From Rosenbergiella gaditana (GTDB lineage Bacteria > Pseudomonadota > Gammaproteobacteria > Enterobacterales > Enterobacteriaceae): a DNA stretch of 64,000 nt. The position numbers and the translations under genes are program-made. Positions 10,381 to 21,473 of the stretch are shown here, piece by piece (the first letter of the stretch is position 1; every line of letters begins with the position of its first letter). Under the pieces are notes generated by a model. That model was given only the letters and a program-made list of their open reading frames with translations. It was not told the DNA's origin and ran no database searches. Location: NCBI RefSeq assembly GCF_018494065.1, contig NZ_JABBFR010000013.1, positions 1 through 64,000 of the forward strand, read 5' to 3'.

Positions 10381-11325
10381 CTATTCCTTTTTCTTTTCAC
10401 GCTGGGTGAGGGCAATACCAGCACCAATAATGGCTCCCACTAGCCCCCACATCACCATCAGTAAAGGTAAACGAGGACTTTGGCGGCTAATAGGCGGCTC
10501 TGGTGACTGCAAATACGTCCAGCTGGTGAAAGGCTTGAGGGAGGTTGGGCCGCTTTGGAGCGCCGTTAATCGGGCTTGATCATGCAGCAGGCTATCCGAG
10601 GCTACTGGCCCCGTTTGCTCGATAATATTAATGGCAGCTTTCGTTTGATTATCACCAGATTGGGTAGCATCGTTTTTCAGTTGTTTCACCTGTTGGTCAT
10701 AAGCCGCTTGTGCCACTGATTTTTCGAAAGCAATCTGCTGTTCAATCTTCGCAATTTCAGACTGCCAAGCAGCTGATAACTGCTGTTGGACTTGATTCAT
10801 AACCTGCTGGTCTGTGAAAGCAAGATATTGTTTAAGGAGTTGACTGCTGGTCGCAGCATGCTCGGAGGTGAGCATTAGCGTATCGACGGTACCATGCAAC
10901 TTATCTCCCGGTGCAAATTGAATACTTGCAACTCTTCGATCAAGCAGAGTTGGCGTCAAGGAGTCAGTATTGCCTTGTTGTAGCCAAAAACGACGGCGAT
11001 TATCGACGGAGGCAACCTGCTGTAAAAAAGTTTGGTAAACCGCCTCCAACACACTATCTATATCGCCCATATCGCTGGTGGTCGCCGGATCAGAATCGGT
11101 ACTGAATTGATTTAATTTCGATAATTCTTGGTAGTAGCGCGTGATTTTTGTTAAATCTGGGCGACTGAATTGCGCCACTGAAACCCATTTTTGCGAGGCA
11201 AACATCGTGTAAGCCCATGCAAGGATGATGCCCAATAACAGGCCCAAGCCGATCCATTTCTTACCGCGCCAAAGACGCCGCACACAGTTTTCCACATCGA
11301 GCTCGTTATCAATAGAAGAATGCAT
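10381..11325 (-). CDS. wzzE: ECA chain-length regulator WzzE
   Basis: Sets the modal chain length of ECA polysaccharides together with WzyE. 314 residues, polysaccharide co-polymerase type 1 layout: N-terminal Wzz motif and membrane segment (about residues 25-47, KKWIGLGLLLGIILAWAYTM), a long periplasmic region with helical, coiled-coil-prone sequence around 170-230, then a C-terminal segment (about 285-305) preceded by a proline-rich PPISRQSPRLP stretch and ending in a basic tail. Slightly shorter than the ~348 residues of E. coli WzzE. Starts three bases after the wecA stop. Confidence 0.93.
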   Translation of the reverse strand: MHSSIDNELDVENCVRRLWRGKKWIGLGLLLGIILAWAYTMFASQKWVSVAQFSRPDLTKITRYYQELSKLNQFSTDSDPATTSDMGDIDSVLEAVYQTFLQQVASVDNRRRFWLQQGNTDSLTPTLLDRRVASIQFAPGDKLHGTVDTLMLTSEHAATSSQLLKQYLAFTDQQVMNQVQQQLSAAWQSEIAKIEQQIAFEKSVAQAAYDQQVKQLKNDATQSGDNQTKAAINIIEQTGPVASDSLLHDQARLTALQSGPTSLKPFTSWTYLQSPEPPISRQSPRLPLLMVMWGLVGAIIGAGIALTQREKKKE

Positions 11326-11328
11326 GAT

Positions 11329-12435
11329 TTAATCCTGTGTTTGTCCATCACGTGCTTTACGGCGTAATTGCCATGCGCGTTTATTACGCCGAATACGTCG
11401 TGCCACACGCCACGCGTGCTTCAAACAGTACCCATAAACGAAGAAGGCCATGAGGAACAATAACATCATGAACCATTCTGGAATAAAGCTGAAAAACTCG
11501 CCCAACATTCCAATACCCGCTAAAATAGCAGCGGCTAAGGTAATTAATACAAAAGCTTGGCGGGATGTGAAGCCAGCACGCATAATCAAGTGATGGATAT
11601 GCTGACGATCAGCGGTAAAGGGGCTTTGCCCCTTACGTAAGCGACGATACATAATGGCAACCATATCCATTAGCGGAATGGCTATAAGCCATAGCGCTGT
11701 CACTGGGCGTAGGGGATGATATTCACCTTGGCTAGCATCCAATAATACCCAGATTACCGTAAAGCCAATCATCGTACTGCCTGCATCGCCCATAAAAACT
11801 TTATAGCGTCGCCCGAGCATGCCTAAGTTGAGTAATATATAGGGAATAATTGCTGCGATGACGGCGAAGCACCAAAAGGCCAGACTGGGCTGACCTTGGT
11901 TGTAAAGAATTAATCCCAGCGCGCCAAACGTGACACAGGAGAGCCCACCCAACAATCCATCAATGCCATCGACCATATTGAAGGCATTAATTGCAGCCCA
12001 TACCGCAAAGAGCGTGATCACATAACCAAATGGGCCAACACGAAGCTCGATGGGACCGATAATAAATCCCAAAGAATGCAGATAGAGATTGGCGACAGAC
12101 ATCATGACTATCGCAATAGTAGCTTGTACTGCAGCCCTAATTTTGACGCTTATATCAAATTTATCATCAATGACCCCAACTAATACCAATACCCCCGCGC
12201 AGCAGAGATATAACATATCATGCGGTTGATAATAATTGGTGATCAGGAAAGCAAAGCAGACCCCCGCAAACACGGAAATCCCCCCCACTAATGGTACTGT
12301 TCCCTGATGGCGTTTTCGAAAATTAGGCTTATCCACCAATCCAATTTTTTTAGCAACTTTACGTGCCAGAAAAAGAAAGATAAGCGAAAAGAGAAATATC
12401 AGTCCTAATTCAACACTCATATTGAGCATATTCAC
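11329..12435 (-). CDS. wecA: Undecaprenyl-phosphate GlcNAc-1-phosphate transferase WecA
   Basis: Starts ECA (and often O-antigen) synthesis by moving GlcNAc-1-P from UDP-GlcNAc to undecaprenyl phosphate. About 11 membrane segments; MraY/WecA signatures are LVDKPNFRKRHQGTVPLVGG, INAFNMVDGIDGLLGGL, KVFMGDAGSTMIGF and the HIHH loop DRQHIHHLIMRAG. I prefer the GTG start at 12435 (VNMLNMSVELG): it gives 368 residues, aligns with the E. coli N-terminus and has a GAGAG purine run seven bases upstream. ATGs at 12429 and 12420 are alternatives. First gene of the ten-gene wec operon. Confidence 0.93.
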   Translation of the reverse strand: MNMLNMSVELGLIFLFSLIFLFLARKVAKKIGLVDKPNFRKRHQGTVPLVGGISVFAGVCFAFLITNYYQPHDMLYLCCAGVLVLVGVIDDKFDISVKIRAAVQATIAIVMMSVANLYLHSLGFIIGPIELRVGPFGYVITLFAVWAAINAFNMVDGIDGLLGGLSCVTFGALGLILYNQGQPSLAFWCFAVIAAIIPYILLNLGMLGRRYKVFMGDAGSTMIGFTVIWVLLDASQGEYHPLRPVTALWLIAIPLMDMVAIMYRRLRKGQSPFTADRQHIHHLIMRAGFTSRQAFVLITLAAAILAGIGMLGEFFSFIPEWFMMLLFLMAFFVYGYCLKHAWRVARRIRRNKRAWQLRRKARDGQTQD

Positions 12436-12501
12436 ATTCAAGCTCTCTATCGTAACACTCGCGGAGTAAATCCATTTCAGATTGTTAATGCTATATGCAT
12501 T

Positions 12502-12534
12502 AAAAAAAAAACGCCACGTAAACACGTGACGTTT
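12502..12534 (-). terminator. Intrinsic terminator downstream of rho
   Basis: On the minus strand, AACGTCACG, a six-base loop, CGTGGCGTT, then ten T. It stands between rho and wecA, so the wec operon needs its own promoter in 12436-12500, where I could not pick a convincing -35/-10 pair. Confidence 0.8.
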
Positions 12535-12584
12535 CCTAACTTTACAATAAATCTGATCTTAACGCGCGGTTAAGCTTCTCAGAA

Positions 12585-13844
12585 TTATGAACGTTTCATC
12601 ATATCGAAGAACTCATCGTTGGTTTTGGTCATCGCCAACTTATTGATGAGGAATTCCATCGCATCAATTTCGCCCATAGGGTGAATGATTTTACGTAAAA
12701 TCCACATCTTTTGAAGTTCTTCGGAAGAAGTAAGCAGCTCTTCTTTACGCGTACCGGAGCGATTATAGTCGATCGCAGGGAAAACACGCTTCTCAGCAAT
12801 TTTACGAGAGAGATGTAATTCCATGTTGCCAGTACCTTTAAACTCTTCGTAGATGACTTCATCCATTTTCGAGCCAGTATCGACTAGGGCGGTAGCAATA
12901 ATCGTCAAGCTGCCCCCTTCTTCAACATTACGAGCGGCACCAAAGAAGCGCTTAGGACGGTGTAACGCATTGGCATCAACACCACCTGTTAGTACTTTAC
13001 CTGATGCCGGCACAACGGTGTTATAAGCACGAGCCAAACGAGTGATTGAATCGAGCAGGATGATGACATCTTTTTTGTGCTCGACCAGACGCTTAGCTTT
13101 TTCAATCACCATTTCGGCAACCTGAACGTGGCGAGAGGCTGGCTCATCAAAGGTAGAAGCAATAACTTCACCTTTGACCAGACGTTGCATTTCGGTCACT
13201 TCTTCTGGGCGCTCGTCAATAAGCAGAACCATTAAGACACAGTCAGGGTGATTGTATGCGATGCTTTGCGCGATATTTTGTAACAGCATCGTTTTACCTG
13301 CTTTTGGCGGTGCAACGATCAGTCCACGCTGACCACGTCCAATTGGCGAAGCTAGGTCTAATACTCGCGCCGTTAAATCTTCGGTCGAACCATTTCCCCG
13401 CTCCATGCGTAAACGACTGTTAGCATGTAAAGGCGTAAGGTTTTCAAAAAGGATTTTATTACGGGCGTTCTCAGGTTTATCAAAGTTAACTTCGTTGACT
13501 TTCAACAATGCAAAATAGCGCTCACCTTCTTTTGGTGGACGAATTTTACCGGCGATGGTATCACCTGTTCTTAAGTTGAAACGTCGAATTTGGCTTGGAG
13601 AAACGTAGATATCATCGGGACCGGCGAGGTAGGAACTGTCTCCAGAGCGGAGGAAACCAAATCCATCCTGCAGTATCTCCAGCACACCATCACCGAAGAT
13701 GTCTTCGCCACTTTTTGCATGCTGTTTCAAGATTGCGAAAATAATATCTTGTTTGCGCATGCGCGCGAGGTTTTCTAACCCCATATTTTCACCCAGTGAA
13801 ATTAATTCAGACACTGGAGTATTTTTTAATTCGGTAAGATTCAT
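12585..13844 (-). CDS. rho: Transcription termination factor Rho
   Basis: Hexameric RNA-dependent ATPase that ends transcription at Rho-dependent terminators. 419 residues from ATG 13844 ([20 protein letters not shown]), identical in length to E. coli Rho and nearly identical in sequence. N-terminal RNA-binding fold with GFGFLRS; Walker [10 protein letters not shown]; Walker [18 protein letters not shown]-loop/R-loop region [20 protein letters not shown]. An in-frame ATG 15 codons upstream extends the frame but does not match relatives. Confidence 0.98.
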   Translation of the reverse strand: MNLTELKNTPVSELISLGENMGLENLARMRKQDIIFAILKQHAKSGEDIFGDGVLEILQDGFGFLRSGDSSYLAGPDDIYVSPSQIRRFNLRTGDTIAGKIRPPKEGERYFALLKVNEVNFDKPENARNKILFENLTPLHANSRLRMERGNGSTEDLTARVLDLASPIGRGQRGLIVAPPKAGKTMLLQNIAQSIAYNHPDCVLMVLLIDERPEEVTEMQRLVKGEVIASTFDEPASRHVQVAEMVIEKAKRLVEHKKDVIILLDSITRLARAYNTVVPASGKVLTGGVDANALHRPKRFFGAARNVEEGGSLTIIATALVDTGSKMDEVIYEEFKGTGNMELHLSRKIAEKRVFPAIDYNRSGTRKEELLTSSEELQKMWILRKIIHPMGEIDAMEFLINKLAMTKTNDEFFDMMKRS

Positions 13845-14173
13845 AGTGATGGGTTCTTGACTTGGGGTACTTCTTGAAATGTTAGTCATGAGTGGTCAGA
13901 AACGTCCCACGCCTGTTATAGATAATATCGTTTAGGTATCAGCCCTAGTCATTCATAGGAAGAAATGAGGCTGCGTAATTTATTAATTAAAGTGGAGATT
14001 CCACTGATGTTACCAAACCTGTCTATACACCGGGGGTGGACAACAAGTTCGATTAGAAATCTAGATTCTGACTACAGGTAAGATCGTAATGCAGTGATAG
14101 TAACTTAGCATGCCACTCAAGAGACGTCCAGTGATAGCGCAAAAATAAACCATCACTGGCATCTCGAAGAGCC
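13845..14173 (-). other. trxA-rho intergenic region / rho leader
   Basis: 329 bases between trxA and rho. E. coli rho has a long autoregulated leader here; this one holds no convincing counterpart of the rhoL leader peptide. It contains a perfect 8-bp inverted repeat (14128-14135 with 14152-14159, CCAGTGAT / ATCACTGG) just after trxA, which could fold at the end of the trxA message but has no T-run after it. No confident promoter was picked. Confidence 0.5.
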
Positions 14174-14506
14174 TTAACCGAGGTTAGCGTTTAAAAACTC
14201 TTTTAGTTGGCCCTTAGACAGTGCGCCAACTTTAGTGGCAACCACTTCACCGGCTTTAAAAAGCAGTAAAGTTGGGATTCCACGGATACCGTATTTCGGG
14301 GCAGTTTCTGGGTTATCGTCAATATTGAGTTTGGCGATAGTCAGTTTGCCTTCGTATTCTTCCGCGATTTCATCAAGAATCGGAGCAATCATTTTACAAG
14401 GGCCACACCACTCTGCCCAGAAATCGACCAGGGTAACGCCTTCAGCTTTAAGTACATCAGTATCAAAGCTACTGTCGGTTAGGTGAACAATTTTTTCGCT
14501 GCTCAT
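14174..14506 (-). CDS. trxA: Thioredoxin 1
   Basis: Cytoplasmic dithiol-disulfide oxidoreductase supplying electrons to ribonucleotide reductase, methionine sulfoxide reductase and others. 110 residues from ATG 14506 ([20 protein letters not shown]). Active site WCGPCK with Cys34 and Cys37; cis-proline region [11 protein letters not shown]. An ATG four codons upstream is possible but gives a longer N-terminus than relatives. Divergent from rhlB. Confidence 0.97.
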   Translation of the reverse strand: MSSEKIVHLTDSSFDTDVLKAEGVTLVDFWAEWCGPCKMIAPILDEIAEEYEGKLTIAKLNIDDNPETAPKYGIRGIPTLLLFKAGEVVATKVGALSKGQLKEFLNANLG

Positions 14507-14622
14507 AGTTGGCTCCACAAATTTATGCCTGGTGAATCGGCTTCTGTTAAATCAATATAGTTAACTTTATTTCAATTTATACGCTTTCGTAAAGCGCCAA
14601 TAAGCTGATATTCTACCACACT

Positions 14623-15918
14623 ATGAGCAAAACACACTTAACAGAAAAGAAGTTTTCCGACTTCGCCCTGCACCCTACGGTGATTAATGCCCTTGATACC
14701 AAAGGCTTTACGCAATGTACGCCCATTCAGGCTTTAACATTGCCTTATGCTCTTGCTGGGCATGACATCGCAGGTCAGGCGCAAACCGGTACCGGAAAAA
14801 CGATGGCGTTCCTTACGTCAACGTTTCATTATCTCTTATCTCGACCTGCTGCCGAAGGGCGTCAAGTCAACCAACCTCGCGCCTTGATCATGGCCCCTAC
14901 GCGTGAATTAGCAGTACAAATTCATGCCGATGCAGAGCCATTAGCGCAGGAAACAGGCTTAAAAATCGGTCTCGCTTATGGTGGCGACGGCTACGACAAA
15001 CAACTGAAAGTTCTTGCCCAAGGTGTTGATGTTCTTATCGGTACCACGGGTCGTATCATTGATTATGTGAAACAAAATCACGTCGACTTAGGTGCCTTAC
15101 AAGTATTAGTGCTTGATGAAGCGGACCGGATGTTTGACCTAGGCTTTATCAAAGATATTCGTTGGCTAATCCGTAAAATGCCGCCAGCGACTCAGCGTTT
15201 AAGCATGTTATTCTCTGCTACATTGTCATACCGTGTTCGTGAACTGGCATTTGAACACATGAACAATGCGGAATATGTAGAAGTCGAACCTGAACAAAAA
15301 ACCGGGCATCGCATCAAAGAAGAGCTGTTCTATCCTTCTAATGAAGAAAAGATGCGCTTGTTGCAGACGTTGATTGAAGAAGAGTGGCCTGACCGTGCGG
15401 TAATTTTTGCTAACACTAAATACCGCTGTGAAGATATTTGGGGTCATCTGGTCGCCGATGGTCATCGCGTTGGATTACTAACCGGTGATGTACCACAGAA
15501 AAAGCGCCTGCGTATCTTGGAAGACTTTACTCAAGGTAATATCGACATCCTCGTCGCAACTGATGTAGCGGCACGAGGCTTACATATTCCAGAAGTCACC
15601 CACGTCTTTAACTACGATCTGCCTGATGACCGTGAAGATTACGTGCACCGTATTGGCCGTACAGGCCGTGCCGGCGCTAGTGGGCACTCTATCAGCTTGG
15701 CCTGCGAAGAGTTCTCTCTGAATCTGCCGGGTATCGAAGAGTACATTGGTCACAATATCCCTGTGAGTAAGTACAACAGCGATGCACTCTTGACCGACTT
15801 ACCGCCACCAAAACGTTTCTCACGTCCTCGTTCGCAAAATAACCAACGTCGTGGAAATAATAATAATCGTCGTGGTAATCAACCACGTAACAACAACCGT
15901 AACAAACGTACAGGTTAA
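14623..15918 (+). CDS. rhlB: ATP-dependent RNA helicase RhlB (degradosome)
   Basis: DEAD-box helicase that unwinds structured RNA for PNPase in the RNase E degradosome. 431 residues. Q motif [13 protein letters not shown], motif I AQTGTGKT, Ia [43 protein letters not shown] and [10 protein letters not shown]. The C-terminal tail (about 395-431) is rich in Arg/Asn ([15 protein letters not shown]), an RNA-binding extension. gppA starts five bases after its stop, the same pair as in E. coli. Confidence 0.97.
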   Translation: MSKTHLTEKKFSDFALHPTVINALDTKGFTQCTPIQALTLPYALAGHDIAGQAQTGTGKTMAFLTSTFHYLLSRPAAEGRQVNQPRALIMAPTRELAVQIHADAEPLAQETGLKIGLAYGGDGYDKQLKVLAQGVDVLIGTTGRIIDYVKQNHVDLGALQVLVLDEADRMFDLGFIKDIRWLIRKMPPATQRLSMLFSATLSYRVRELAFEHMNNAEYVEVEPEQKTGHRIKEELFYPSNEEKMRLLQTLIEEEWPDRAVIFANTKYRCEDIWGHLVADGHRVGLLTGDVPQKKRLRILEDFTQGNIDILVATDVAARGLHIPEVTHVFNYDLPDDREDYVHRIGRTGRAGASGHSISLACEEFSLNLPGIEEYIGHNIPVSKYNSDALLTDLPPPKRFSRPRSQNNQRRGNNNNRRGNQPRNNNRNKRTG

Positions 15919-15923
15919 TCACC

Positions 15924-17411
15924 ATGCGAAGCGCATCATCACTCCATGCTGCCATTGATTTGGGTTCAAACAGTTTCCACCTGTTGGTGGTGCGCGAGAT
16001 TTCAGGGTCACTGCAGACGGTGGCCAAAATAAAACGTAAGGTACGTTTGGCCGCAGGGTTAAATGCGGACAATCAGCTCTCTGAAGAGGCAATGCAGCGT
16101 GGCCTCAACTGCTTAGCTCTATTTGCTGAGCAGCTAGAACATATCCCCTTGTCGCAAATTCGTGCCGTGGCAACCGCTACGCTACGTATTGCGACCAATG
16201 CCGATGCCTTCCTTTCCCGTGCTCACGATATATTAGGTTTACCTATCAAAGTGATTTCAGGTGAGGAAGAGGCTACGTTGATTTACCAAGGGGTGGCACA
16301 AACCACTAGTGGCTCAGATCAGCGTTTGGTTGTGGATATTGGCGGGGGAAGTACAGAATTAGTGACGGGCACAGGTACAAAAGCAACTGCCCTATTCAGC
16401 CTATCCATGGGCTGTGTCACTTGGCTTGAACGCTATTTCACCGATCGTTACCTGACTCGTGATAATTTTGAACGGGCTGAAGTCGCCGCACGTGCTGAAA
16501 TTAGTAAGGTGAAAAAAACATTACTCGCTAAAGGATGGCAGATTTGTGTTGGTGCCTCGGGCACAGTACAAGCCTTGCAAGAGATTATGGTTGCTCAGGG
16601 GATGGATGAGCAAATCACTCTCGCTAAACTTGAACAACTAAAACAACGTGCGATTCAGTGTGGCAAGCTTGAAGAGCTCGAAATTGAGGGGTTAACCCTT
16701 GAACGCGCACTGGTTTTTCCTAGCGGATTATCTATCCTTTTAGCGATCTTTCACGAGCTCTCCATCACACGCATGAGTCTGGCGGGCGGTGCATTACGGG
16801 AAGGTCTACTCTACGGAATGATCACGCTTCCTGTTGATAAAGATATCCGCAAAAGGACGTTGGAAATCACTCAGCAGCGTTTTGCCGTGGACTTAGAGCA
16901 AGCGGATAGAGTCAAAGAAACCTGTGCTGCACTCGTTCAACAAATCAATGAAAGTTGGGGATTAAGTGAATATTGCCAACAGTTACTGTTTAGCACTGCA
17001 GCGTTACACGAGCTAGGATTAGCGATTAATTATCGCCATGGCGTAGAAAATAGCGCCTATTTGATTAGACAGTTAGAGCTTCCCGGGTTCACTCCTGCCC
17101 AGAAGCAGCTGGTCGCGGCTATTGTCATGAACCAGAAAGGCAATATAGACCTACCCAGCCTAAGCCAACAGAGTGCATTACCGTTGCAACAAGCAGAGCA
17201 GCTCTGCCGACTTTTCCGTCTAGCGGTCATTCTCTGTAGTACACGTTCGTCAGGTGAATTCGCTTCCTTTCACCTATCGGCAAAAGGAAACCACTTGGCG
17301 TTACAAATTGATAAGCAATGGGCAACTCGTCACCCTTATCGTTTAGAATTACTCCAACAGGAAGAACATCTACAGAGTTATGTCCACTGGGGATTCACGC
17401 TCACTTACTGA
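15924..17411 (+). CDS. gppA: Guanosine pentaphosphate phosphohydrolase GppA
   Basis: Hydrolyses pppGpp to ppGpp in the stringent response. 495 residues; ASKHA-fold Ppx/GppA protein with the phosphate-1 loop [14 protein letters not shown], phosphate-2 motif [14 protein letters not shown] and [13 protein letters not shown]; the C-terminal HD-like domain (about 315-495) contains ALHELG. Likely co-transcribed with rhlB. Its last seven bases overlap the convergent rep gene. Confidence 0.95.
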   Translation: MRSASSLHAAIDLGSNSFHLLVVREISGSLQTVAKIKRKVRLAAGLNADNQLSEEAMQRGLNCLALFAEQLEHIPLSQIRAVATATLRIATNADAFLSRAHDILGLPIKVISGEEEATLIYQGVAQTTSGSDQRLVVDIGGGSTELVTGTGTKATALFSLSMGCVTWLERYFTDRYLTRDNFERAEVAARAEISKVKKTLLAKGWQICVGASGTVQALQEIMVAQGMDEQITLAKLEQLKQRAIQCGKLEELEIEGLTLERALVFPSGLSILLAIFHELSITRMSLAGGALREGLLYGMITLPVDKDIRKRTLEITQQRFAVDLEQADRVKETCAALVQQINESWGLSEYCQQLLFSTAALHELGLAINYRHGVENSAYLIRQLELPGFTPAQKQLVAAIVMNQKGNIDLPSLSQQSALPLQQAEQLCRLFRLAVILCSTRSSGEFASFHLSAKGNHLALQIDKQWATRHPYRLELLQQEEHLQSYVHWGFTLTY

Positions 17412-19429
17412 TTGGATTTGGCACGATTTAACATATCTCTGAGTCCTGCGACGCGACTCTGGCTATTGATCATTCGCTGCTCAGTGCTGATCGCTTTTTT
17501 CTGGTCTTCGTATTGCAAATCATCTTGCGGAAGTTCCAATAAAAAACGACTCGGTTCAGGGCGATTGATCTCACCATACTGCCGACGTTCTCGGCATAAA
17601 GTAAAAGTAAGCTCTTTCTGTGCGCGCGTTATTCCGACATAAGCTAACCGACGCTCCTCCTCGATATTATTCTCGTCAATGCTACTTTGGTGTGGAAGTA
17701 GCCCCTCTTCCATCCCGACTAAGTAGACATAAGGAAACTCCAGTCCCTTAGAGGCGTGTAATGTCATTAACTGAACTTGGTCAAGCTCTTCATCACTTTC
17801 CCCTCGTTCCATCATATCGCGTAATGTGAAGCGAGTGACAACCTGAATTAAGGTCATCGGTTCATCTAATTCCGAACCTGAAAGCATTTCAGTCATCCAC
17901 TGAAACAGGGTATTAACGTTTTTCATCCGCATTTCTGCAGCCTTGGTACTGGCTGAACTTTCGTATAGCCAACTCTCGTAATCGATACCACGAATTAAAT
18001 CTCGTACCGCAGTAATAGGTTCGCGTTCACTCAAGGTGATCAGTGAGGAGAACCACTCCGTAAAAGCTTGTAAGCTGTTAAGTCCTCGTCCTGACAGCGT
18101 CTCGGCTAAACCGAGGTCAAAGCTGGCACGAAATAGGCTCTTACTCCGCAGATTCGCCCATTCACCCAGTTTTTGTAGCGTTGCCGAACCTATCTCACGG
18201 CGTGGGGTATTCACAATACGTAAAAAGGCACTATCGTCGTCGACGTTGGTCATCAACCGTAAATAGGACAAGATATCTTTAATTTCGGGGCGCGAGAAAA
18301 AGGAGTTCCCGCCCGATATTCGATAGGGAATACGGTTTTGTATCAATAGCTTTTCAAATACACGCGATTGATGATTGCCGCGATATAAGATCGCGTAATC
18401 CCGATAGGCTGTTTTATGAATAAAGTGGTGCGCAATCAATTCTCCCGCAACACGCTCTGCTTCATGATCTTCATTGTTAGTGTGGATCACTTTCAACGCA
18501 TCCCCTTCGCCGAGCTGAGAAAATAATTTCTTTTCAAAAACGTGAGGGTTATTCGCGATTAAAATATTCGCTGCACGGAGAATACGTTGAGAAGAACGAT
18601 AATTTTGCTCAAGTTTGATCACTTCCAATTGTGGAAAATCTTCTTTCAATAAAACAAGGTTCTGTGGCCTGGCTCCCCGCCATGAATAAATAGATTGATC
18701 GTCATCACCAACCACCGTAAAACGTGCCCGTGCACCCACTAATAACTTCACTAATTGATATTGACTGGTATTCGTATCCTGATACTCATCGACTAGCAGG
18801 TAGCGAATACGCTGTTGCCAGCGTTCACGAACTTCAGCATTATCCCGTAATAACAGCGTCGGTTTTAGGATCAGGTCGTCAAAATCGAGGACATTACAGG
18901 CACGTAGATGTTGCTCATACAGGTGGTAGCATGTTGCGAAGACCTGATCACGCTCGGATCTTGCTACCGCAGTCGCTCGCCCTGGGTCAATCAGGTCGTT
19001 TTTCCAATTTGAAATAGTCGACGTTAACTGCTGTAACAGATCTTTATCTTCTTGCAACCAAGGCTGAGTCAGCTCTTTTAATAAGGCGAGTTGGTCTTGA
19101 TCATCAAATAACGAGAAGTTGGCCTTCATCCCTAACGCATTGACTTCGCGTTTAATGATCGCTAATCCCAAGGTATGGAAGGTAGAGATTTGCAGACCAC
19201 GTGCCTCTTTACGACCTAAGGTCTGTGCAACGCGCTCTTTCATTTCTCGCGCCGCTTTATTGGTAAAGGTGACGGCAGCAATATGCCGTGCTTGGTAACC
19301 ACTCTGTCTGATCAGCCAAGCGATTTTATTCGTGATCACACGTGTTTTTCCGGAGCCTGCACCTGCTAAGACTAAACAGGGGCCGGTTACGGCTTCTACC
19401 GCGTGCTGCTGGCTGGGATTAAGACGCAT
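17405..19429 (-). CDS. rep: ATP-dependent DNA helicase Rep
   Basis: 3'-5' superfamily 1A helicase that helps replication forks pass protein barriers. 674 residues from ATG 19429 ([20 protein letters not shown]). Motif [15 protein letters not shown], Ia [89 protein letters not shown]. The N-terminal extension of the frame overlaps the ppiC side and is not needed. Confidence 0.97.
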   Translation of the reverse strand: MRLNPSQQHAVEAVTGPCLVLAGAGSGKTRVITNKIAWLIRQSGYQARHIAAVTFTNKAAREMKERVAQTLGRKEARGLQISTFHTLGLAIIKREVNALGMKANFSLFDDQDQLALLKELTQPWLQEDKDLLQQLTSTISNWKNDLIDPGRATAVARSERDQVFATCYHLYEQHLRACNVLDFDDLILKPTLLLRDNAEVRERWQQRIRYLLVDEYQDTNTSQYQLVKLLVGARARFTVVGDDDQSIYSWRGARPQNLVLLKEDFPQLEVIKLEQNYRSSQRILRAANILIANNPHVFEKKLFSQLGEGDALKVIHTNNEDHEAERVAGELIAHHFIHKTAYRDYAILYRGNHQSRVFEKLLIQNRIPYRISGGNSFFSRPEIKDILSYLRLMTNVDDDSAFLRIVNTPRREIGSATLQKLGEWANLRSKSLFRASFDLGLAETLSGRGLNSLQAFTEWFSSLITLSEREPITAVRDLIRGIDYESWLYESSASTKAAEMRMKNVNTLFQWMTEMLSGSELDEPMTLIQVVTRFTLRDMMERGESDEELDQVQLMTLHASKGLEFPYVYLVGMEEGLLPHQSSIDENNIEEERRLAYVGITRAQKELTFTLCRERRQYGEINRPEPSRFLLELPQDDLQYEDQKKAISTEQRMINSQSRVAGLRDMLNRAKSNQ

Positions 19430-19510
19430 AAAAAAATCGCTCAGTGAACTGTGGAGAAAGTGGTATATAAGGCAGCAAGTATACACTTACGACGCTTAGG
19501 AAAAAATATT

Positions 19511-19792
19511 ATGGCGAAAACCGCAGCCGCGTTGCACATCTTAGTGAAACAGAAGGCACAAGCCGAAAAATTATTAGTCGACTTAAAACAAGGCGCTCAT
19601 TTTCAAACGCTGGCGAAAAAGTATTCGACCTGTCCTTCCGGTAAACAGGGTGGCGATCTTGGCGAGTTTCGGCGAGGACAGATGGTTCCGGCCTTTGATA
19701 AGGCGGCTTTTACCTGTCCGTTGTTAACACCGTACGGACCGATAAAAACTGCCTTTGGCTACCATATTATCAAGGTATTATGGCGTAATTAA
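19511..19792 (+). CDS. ppiC: Parvulin peptidyl-prolyl isomerase PpiC
   Basis: Small cytoplasmic cis-trans prolyl isomerase. 93 residues from ATG 19511 ([20 protein letters not shown]), same length as E. coli PpiC; an AGGAAA sequence lies seven to twelve bases upstream. Parvulin features: [43 protein letters not shown]. Divergent from rep and convergent with yhjJ, overlapping its last four bases. Confidence 0.95.
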   Translation: MAKTAAALHILVKQKAQAEKLLVDLKQGAHFQTLAKKYSTCPSGKQGGDLGEFRRGQMVPAFDKAAFTCPLLTPYGPIKTAFGYHIIKVLWRN

Positions 19793-21258
19793 TGACTCGC
19801 AGACGAGGTGGTAGTGGCCATATCGCCAACGCTTTCCTTACCCTCGGCAATCAAATCATTATATTCGGCTTGTAGTTGCTCAACGGTAGGTCCTGGTGTC
19901 GTCTCCGGGTGCAGTAACACTAAACTTGCCGGTTGAGATAGCTGCTGATGCAATTCGTGGTTTACCGCCTCAAGGGTCAAATTAGCCAAAAATTCTTGGC
20001 GCAGCTTCTGATACTGCTCAGGAGCGATATCGACCATTCCATTTTGCTGAGAACGCAACCGTTGCATCATTAAAACGTCTGTAGGAGTACGTGCATAGGT
20101 GGCAAATAACCCCCCTAGTTCAGTCGTTTTTTTGGTAAGCAATTGGTCAAATTCACTTTGTGTTAATCCTTGATCACGTAATCGAGCGATCTCGTGTCCG
20201 ACAGTTGCAAGCTGTTGAGTTAATGCATCGCCTTCGGCATCAATTTTCAAGCCACATTGCGCGCGAGAAAATAGAACTTGGCATTGTAAATCCACGGGGA
20301 GCCCTGCCTGTTTCGACTCCGTACCCGCTTGTAGGTGCCAATATAGGGCTTCACGGGTTAAATCTGATAACCAATAATGCTCAAGAGTTTGTGAGTCTTG
20401 AATAGGCAACCACATCGCATCCCAATTCATCACCAAGCGCGGTGTATGAAGAGTATTATCCACCAAATGAGTAGGTTGCGCTGAAAGGGGCGACAGCACC
20501 GGGACAGGGGTCGGTAGTTTACGTTTACCTTTCAGTACACTGAAGGTTTTAGTAATCTGCTCGATGATCGCTCGGTTTTCAACGTTGCCGACAACATAAA
20601 GTGTCATCGCATCTGGTGTGTACCACTGATCATAGTACTGAGCTAGGGGCTGCGTATTGGTTATCGCGCTAGGTTGTTCACTCGGATCATGGCTCAATAG
20701 CGCTGAATTCTGCAAACGGTAACGCCATAACGGGTCCTGCGTGTTATCCGGCCAAGTTGCCGTCGGGTCAGTGGCGTTCAATGCTGTCGCAACGGTAGAT
20801 GGCGTGACTTGCATCGTACCCGCCGTTGCCGCCAACCACTCGAGTGCTGACTTGATCAGTTCAGGTCGATTGATTGGTAGGCTTAAATTGTACTGCGTGT
20901 AATGATAAGAAGTAATGACTGGGGGTAAAACACCGGACTTCGACATATCGGCATGCCAAAGCGTGCGTTGCTGTTCAGGCGTCAAAGCAAGGTTATGTAC
21001 CATCGCTAGGCGAGCGATAAGATGGCTAAAGCCTTTTTGTGAAGAGCTTTCACTCAACGAACCTGTATTAACGACGAGCCGTAATTCAACACGATCTGAA
21101 GGACGCTGAGGGGTAGTCAGCACTTGCCAACCAAAACCATTACTCAACTGACCTTGTTGCCAAGCCGGATCAGGATATAAAGGTTCTGCTTTGACCGTTA
21201 GGCTGAATACTGAAAATAGCACTCCGCCAACCCAAAGCAGTGATTTAATGCCCGGCAT
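19789..21258 (-). CDS. yhjJ: Inactive M16 zinc-peptidase homologue YhjJ
   Basis: 489 residues with a Sec signal peptide ([20 protein letters not shown]) and two M16/pitrilysin-like domains; [20 protein letters not shown] and [21 protein letters not shown] match E. coli YhjJ. The HxxEH zinc site of active M16 peptidases is replaced ([11 protein letters not shown]), so it is probably a non-catalytic periplasmic relative, as is also true of E. coli YhjJ as far as I recall. Function unknown. Confidence 0.88.
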   Translation of the reverse strand: MPGIKSLLWVGGVLFSVFSLTVKAEPLYPDPAWQQGQLSNGFGWQVLTTPQRPSDRVELRLVVNTGSLSESSSQKGFSHLIARLAMVHNLALTPEQQRTLWHADMSKSGVLPPVITSYHYTQYNLSLPINRPELIKSALEWLAATAGTMQVTPSTVATALNATDPTATWPDNTQDPLWRYRLQNSALLSHDPSEQPSAITNTQPLAQYYDQWYTPDAMTLYVVGNVENRAIIEQITKTFSVLKGKRKLPTPVPVLSPLSAQPTHLVDNTLHTPRLVMNWDAMWLPIQDSQTLEHYWLSDLTREALYWHLQAGTESKQAGLPVDLQCQVLFSRAQCGLKIDAEGDALTQQLATVGHEIARLRDQGLTQSEFDQLLTKKTTELGGLFATYARTPTDVLMMQRLRSQQNGMVDIAPEQYQKLRQEFLANLTLEAVNHELHQQLSQPASLVLLHPETTPGPTVEQLQAEYNDLIAEGKESVGDMATTTSSASH

Positions 21259-21473
21259 GAAGACCTCTGAGATTAGTAGTAAAAATAGGAATAGTTAAAC
21301 CTTAAGACCACATGAAACGCCAAATATTCAACGGCGAATAAAAAATGTTGTGTGTCTTTCGCCATTATCCTATTCTCAGCCACAAGGGCAAGTCTCTGGC
21401 TTCTCAATAAACATTTTTTAACGAAAAAACCTCAAAAGCGGGTAAAAAAACGCCTATTCCATTGTACGACGCT

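Noticed and set aside
19789-21258. Active M16 peptidase
   Set aside because: No HxxEH zinc motif is present where the family has it.
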